A stretch of 9,437 nt of DNA from JANXXV01 sp040002435. Lineage in GTDB: Bacteria > Acidobacteriota > Terriglobia > Bryobacterales > Bryobacteraceae. Made by a program: the position numbers and the translations under genes. The DNA lies in contig JBDUEM010000288.1 in assembly GCA_040002435.1 (NCBI GenBank), positions 1 through 9,437 on the forward strand. Direction: 5' to 3'. This document shows positions 7,618 through 9,437 of this stretch, piece by piece. Each line of letters begins with the position of its first letter. Positions within the stretch are counted from its first letter, which is position 1. The notes beneath the pieces are model-generated. The model was given only the letters and a program-made list of their open reading frames with translations, was not told the DNA's origin and searched no databases.

Positions 7618-7637
7618 TTGACAACATATGTTGTTAA
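7618..7637. promoter_or_regulatory. Palindromic operator overlapping the toxin-antitoxin promoter
   Basis: TTGACAACATATGTTGTTAA is a 20-bp inverted repeat with a single mismatched pair; its core ACAACATATGTTGT (7621-7634) is a perfect 14-bp palindrome. It sits 12 bases before the toxin ATG and includes a consensus -35 (TTGACA, 7618-7623). Toxin-antitoxin modules of this class are usually repressed by their Xre-type antitoxin, alone or with toxin, binding such palindromes. That the downstream antitoxin binds here is inference from position and symmetry. Confidence 0.7.
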
Positions 7638-7646
7638 AGACATACT
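7618..7646 (+). promoter_or_regulatory. Candidate sigma-70 promoter for the toxin-antitoxin operon
   Basis: A perfect -35 TTGACA (7618-7623) is followed after exactly 17 bases by CATACT (7641-7646), four of six matches to TATAAT. The difficulty is distance: the toxin ATG begins at 7650, only three bases after the -10. Transcription would have to start unusually close to the -10 to give a leaderless message. The alternative -10, TATGTT (7627-7632), lacks a good -35. Confidence 0.45.
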
Positions 7647-7649
7647 GAA

Positions 7650-8009
7650 ATGGCGGATTGGAGCGTTGACTTCCATGACGACTTTGTTCCGGAGTATCGT
7701 GAGCTGCCCGAAGAGGTGCAGGATGAACTGCTTGCGGCGGTCAGGCTCCTTGAGCAGTTCGGGCCGCGGCTGGGGCGGCCCCATGTGGATACGTTGCACG
7801 ACTCACGACACCATAATATGAAGGAAGTCAGGTTCGACGCCGCGGATGGTGTCTGGCGTTTCGCTTTCGCCTTCGACCCAAGGCGGCGCGGAATCGTGAT
7901 TTGCGGTGGCGACAAATCCGGCGGCAGCGAAAAACGCTTGCACCGCCAGCTTATCGGCAAAGCTGACGCTCGGTATGACGTCCATTTGGCGAGCATCAGG
8001 AACAAGTGA
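7650..8009 (+). CDS. Gp49/HigB-like toxin, RelE/ParE superfamily
   Basis: This 119-residue basic protein matches the phage-derived Gp49-like (HigB-type) toxins. Family landmarks are LLEQFGPRLGRPHVDTL (33-49), HNMKEVRFDAADGVWRFAFA (55-74), DPRRRGIVICGGDKSG (76-91) and SEKRLHRQLIGKAD (93-106). Related toxins are ribosome-dependent mRNA interferases or otherwise block translation. The present protein's target is not provable from sequence, though it looks intact. The toxin gene precedes the antitoxin, the usual HigBA order. ATG at 7650 is chosen because it gives the normal family N-terminus (MADWSVDFHDDFVPEY). No Shine-Dalgarno sequence precedes it, so toxin translation is probably weak or leaderless. 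The stop at 8007-8009 is 16 bases before the antitoxin ATG, and a palindromic operator lies just upstream. Confidence 0.93.
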   Translation: MADWSVDFHDDFVPEYRELPEEVQDELLAAVRLLEQFGPRLGRPHVDTLHDSRHHNMKEVRFDAADGVWRFAFAFDPRRRGIVICGGDKSGGSEKRLHRQLIGKADARYDVHLASIRNK

Positions 8010-8011
8010 AG

Positions 8012-8016
8012 AAGGG
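8012..8016 (+). promoter_or_regulatory. Ribosome binding site deciding the antitoxin start
   Basis: AAGGG lies nine bases before the ATG at 8026. The same open frame runs upstream to 7906 inside the toxin gene, but that extension does not look like antitoxin sequence, so this site supports 8026. The clear site here and the missing one before the toxin would favour antitoxin synthesis. Confidence 0.7.
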
Positions 8017-8025
8017 TGCATTCCC

Positions 8026-8370
8026 ATGCGAAACATTGATAAGATCCGCAAGGAACTGAGACCGGAACGGCGCAAGAAGATCGAAGCGCATGCGGCGCAG
8101 CTTATCGGCGAGGAAATGACTCTTCTGGAAATGCGGCGCGCGCGTAAACTCACGCAAGTTCGCCTGGCCAGAGAACTCGGCATCAGCCAGGATGGCGTTT
8201 CGCGGCTCGAAAAGCGCAGCGATCTTCTGCTATCCACTCTGCGGAAGACCGTCGAAGCTATGGGCGGCAGGTTGTCCCTTATCGCCCAATTCCCCGACCG
8301 CGGACCCGTTGTGCTGTCGGGTATCTCCGGGGACGAACTGCCGGACCCGTCCAAGCGACGTAATTTGTAG
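8026..8370 (+). CDS. Xre-family HTH antitoxin (HigA-like)
   Basis: The 114-residue protein should bind and neutralise the preceding toxin and repress the operon. Its N-terminal third is charged and helical (IRKELRPERRKKIEAHAAQL). The Cro/C1-type helix-turn-helix occupies about 33-73: LLEMRRARKLTQVRLARELG, then ISQDGVSRLEKR with the second half as probable recognition helix, then LLLSTLRKTVEAMGGRLSL, typical of antitoxins paired with Gp49-like toxins. The C-terminal tail (about 90-114) is Pro/Asp-rich and probably flexible. It is likely cotranscribed with the toxin, across a 16-base gap. The 14-bp palindrome upstream of the toxin is its most plausible binding site. It is convergent with the epimerase-like gene. 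Confidence 0.92.
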   Translation: MRNIDKIRKELRPERRKKIEAHAAQLIGEEMTLLEMRRARKLTQVRLARELGISQDGVSRLEKRSDLLLSTLRKTVEAMGGRLSLIAQFPDRGPVVLSGISGDELPDPSKRRNL

Positions 8371-8514
8371 ATGCGGTTTAATACCCCCCGCGCGGCGCGT
8401 TCTTGGGCGAAATAGTGTCCCGCGGGTCATTCCTTTTCGGGAGCGCCGACTACAAAGGCCGCACTGGGTATAGCGAGCAATTCTGATCGCAGTACAAAAG
8501 CAGACTAACTAAAC
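8371..8514. other. Convergent intergenic region, no identified element
   Basis: These 144 bases lie between the stop codons of the antitoxin and the minus-strand TIM-barrel gene. They contain short GC-rich palindromic pieces such as CCCGCGGG near 8420, but I found no stem followed by a T run in either direction, and no gene. Confidence 0.5.
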
Positions 8515-9414
8515 CTACTTGTAAATCGGGTTCAGCACCCGATCGATGTATTCGCGATTTACTTTGGCGCTCTCCAACGGTGTGATGCGGGCGTTGTCCA
8601 GATCGATGGTGATCCAGCCTTTGTAGTTCACGCTTTTCAAAATCCTGTGCAGGGCGGGGAAGTCGATCACGCCGCGTCCGAGCTCAATCACGTTGTCCAG
8701 ATAATTCTTGAGACCACGGTTGTAGCCGCGAATGTCTTTGTAGTGCATATAGACGATGCGGTGTTTGTACTTTTCATACAGCGCCACCGGATCGCCGCCT
8801 CCCATCCACACCTGTGCCGTATCGGGAGCGAGATTGAAGTATTGGGGATCGGTCAATTTCATTAGCAGATCGATCTGCCGAGGGTTCTCAATCAACCCGC
8901 CGACGTGGGGATGCACCGCGGTCTTGATCCGATAGTCGTTCCAGGCAATCTTGCCGATCGCGTTCCAGGTATCAGCCGTGTCAGCGATCGCCTTGTGCTC
9001 ATCCTCCACATTCGGAGGCGGCGGACCGTAGATGAGCCTGTCACTGCCAAACCGTTTGAGATAGCCGAGAAACTTGTGGCAATCCTTCAACAGGCGGTCG
9101 CGTTCGGAGACGAGATGGAACTGATCGCCCCAATAGATGGTGGCGACGCGCAGCTTATACTGCGCCAGCAGGGGCTCCAGTTCGTTCATGTTCTCGTCGT
9201 TCACGGGCAGGTTGTTCGTGGTGAACGGCTCCACGCCGTTGAAGCCGGCGGCCGCGACGTCGGGAATAATTTCCGACCAGTGCAGCTGCCGCTTACCGGC
9301 CTTCACACTCCAGGTGACGGCGCCAAGGCCCCATTGAATGTTCTGCTGGCTGTTTGGCGCGGCTGCCAGCGCGAATGGCGCTGCGGCGGACAGGATCACT
9401 TGACGTCTCGTCAT
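8515..9414 (-). CDS. Tat-exported sugar-phosphate isomerase/epimerase-like TIM barrel (AP endonuclease family 2 fold)
   Basis: The 299-residue protein begins with a twin-arginine type signal, TRRQVIL, then SAAAPFALAAAP, so it is probably folded in the cytoplasm and exported. The rest is an xylose-isomerase-like TIM barrel related to inosose dehydratase (IolE) and D-tagatose 3-epimerase. Visible positions include E62 in GFNGVEPF, HPHVGGLIE (168-176), D198 in LAPDTAQ, GGGDP (205-209), H224 in YMHYKDIRG, and a WITIDLD strand (267-273) near the C-terminus. The last metal ligand in relatives is usually Glu; here the aligned residue appears to be D271. The first ligand is unclear (A167 sits near it). 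It probably isomerises, epimerises or dehydrates a sugar or cyclitol, but the substrate is unknown. ATG at 9414 is supported by GGAGAG (9417-9422) and the complete signal. TATAAC read on the minus strand (9428 to 9423) may be a -10; any -35 lies outside the window. Confidence 0.88.
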   Translation of the reverse strand: MTRRQVILSAAAPFALAAAPNSQQNIQWGLGAVTWSVKAGKRQLHWSEIIPDVAAAGFNGVEPFTTNNLPVNDENMNELEPLLAQYKLRVATIYWGDQFHLVSERDRLLKDCHKFLGYLKRFGSDRLIYGPPPPNVEDEHKAIADTADTWNAIGKIAWNDYRIKTAVHPHVGGLIENPRQIDLLMKLTDPQYFNLAPDTAQVWMGGGDPVALYEKYKHRIVYMHYKDIRGYNRGLKNYLDNVIELGRGVIDFPALHRILKSVNYKGWITIDLDNARITPLESAKVNREYIDRVLNPIYK

Positions 9415-9437
9415 CGCTCTCCGTTATACACCACTTG

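Noticed and set aside
7606..7821. 71-residue open frame starting at 7606 across the palindrome and toxin start
   Set aside because: It overlaps the intact toxin in another frame, has no ribosome site and has no recognisable protein pattern.
7906..8025. 40-residue upstream extension of the antitoxin
   Set aside because: It overlaps the toxin in a different frame and lacks family similarity, while ATG 8026 has its own AAGGG ribosome site.
5827..8507. Repeated AAAGCAGACTA at 5827-5837 and 8497-8507, possibly an attachment-site duplication
   Set aside because: An 11-base exact repeat is expected by chance several times in 9.4 kb, and no integrase or mobile gene lies between the copies.

Overview
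The window is about 9.4 kb of fairly GC-rich bacterial chromosome. It most resembles an Acidobacteriota genome of the Bryobacterales/Solibacter type. That placement rests on an Oar-like TonB-dependent receptor with an N-terminal carboxypeptidase-regulatory-like domain, a receiver domain of the 'DMNY...TSGQEGL...KPWDN' type, Tat-exported TIM-barrel 'sugar isomerases', and a secreted M19 dipeptidase. It is a recollection of family distribution, not a database result. No rRNA, tRNA, CRISPR array, insertion sequence or phage structural gene was seen.

Layout, left to right. (1) A minus-strand gene (16-1159 region) encodes a response regulator whose output domain is a PP2C/SpoIIE-type serine phosphatase. 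(2) After a 228-base divergent gap comes a plus-strand pair: a 1065-residue TonB-dependent outer-membrane receptor, followed 11 bases later by an exported M19 membrane-type dipeptidase. They look like one transcription unit and could act together in uptake and cleavage of small peptides or related amides. (3) Tail to tail with the dipeptidase, sharing a CTAG that serves as both stop codons, lies a minus-strand 250-residue Rid-family protein that reads as a tandem of two Rid folds. (4) Only 39 bases separate its start codon from that of a divergent plus-strand lipoprotein of unknown function. (5) Next is a plus-strand toxin-antitoxin module, a Gp49/HigB-like toxin followed by an Xre/HigA-like antitoxin. 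It is preceded by a near-perfect 20-bp palindrome that contains a consensus TTGACA. (6) The right end holds a minus-strand, Tat-signal-bearing sugar-phosphate isomerase/epimerase-like TIM barrel, convergent with the antitoxin.

Nearly all sequence is explained by eight protein genes. The most interesting items are the palindromic operator and the odd promoter/start geometry of the toxin-antitoxin module, the apparent Rid-Rid tandem with the catalytic-type arginine kept only in the first half, and the tightly packed divergent pair (Rid protein and orphan lipoprotein). I see no clear evidence of a completely new multi-gene system.
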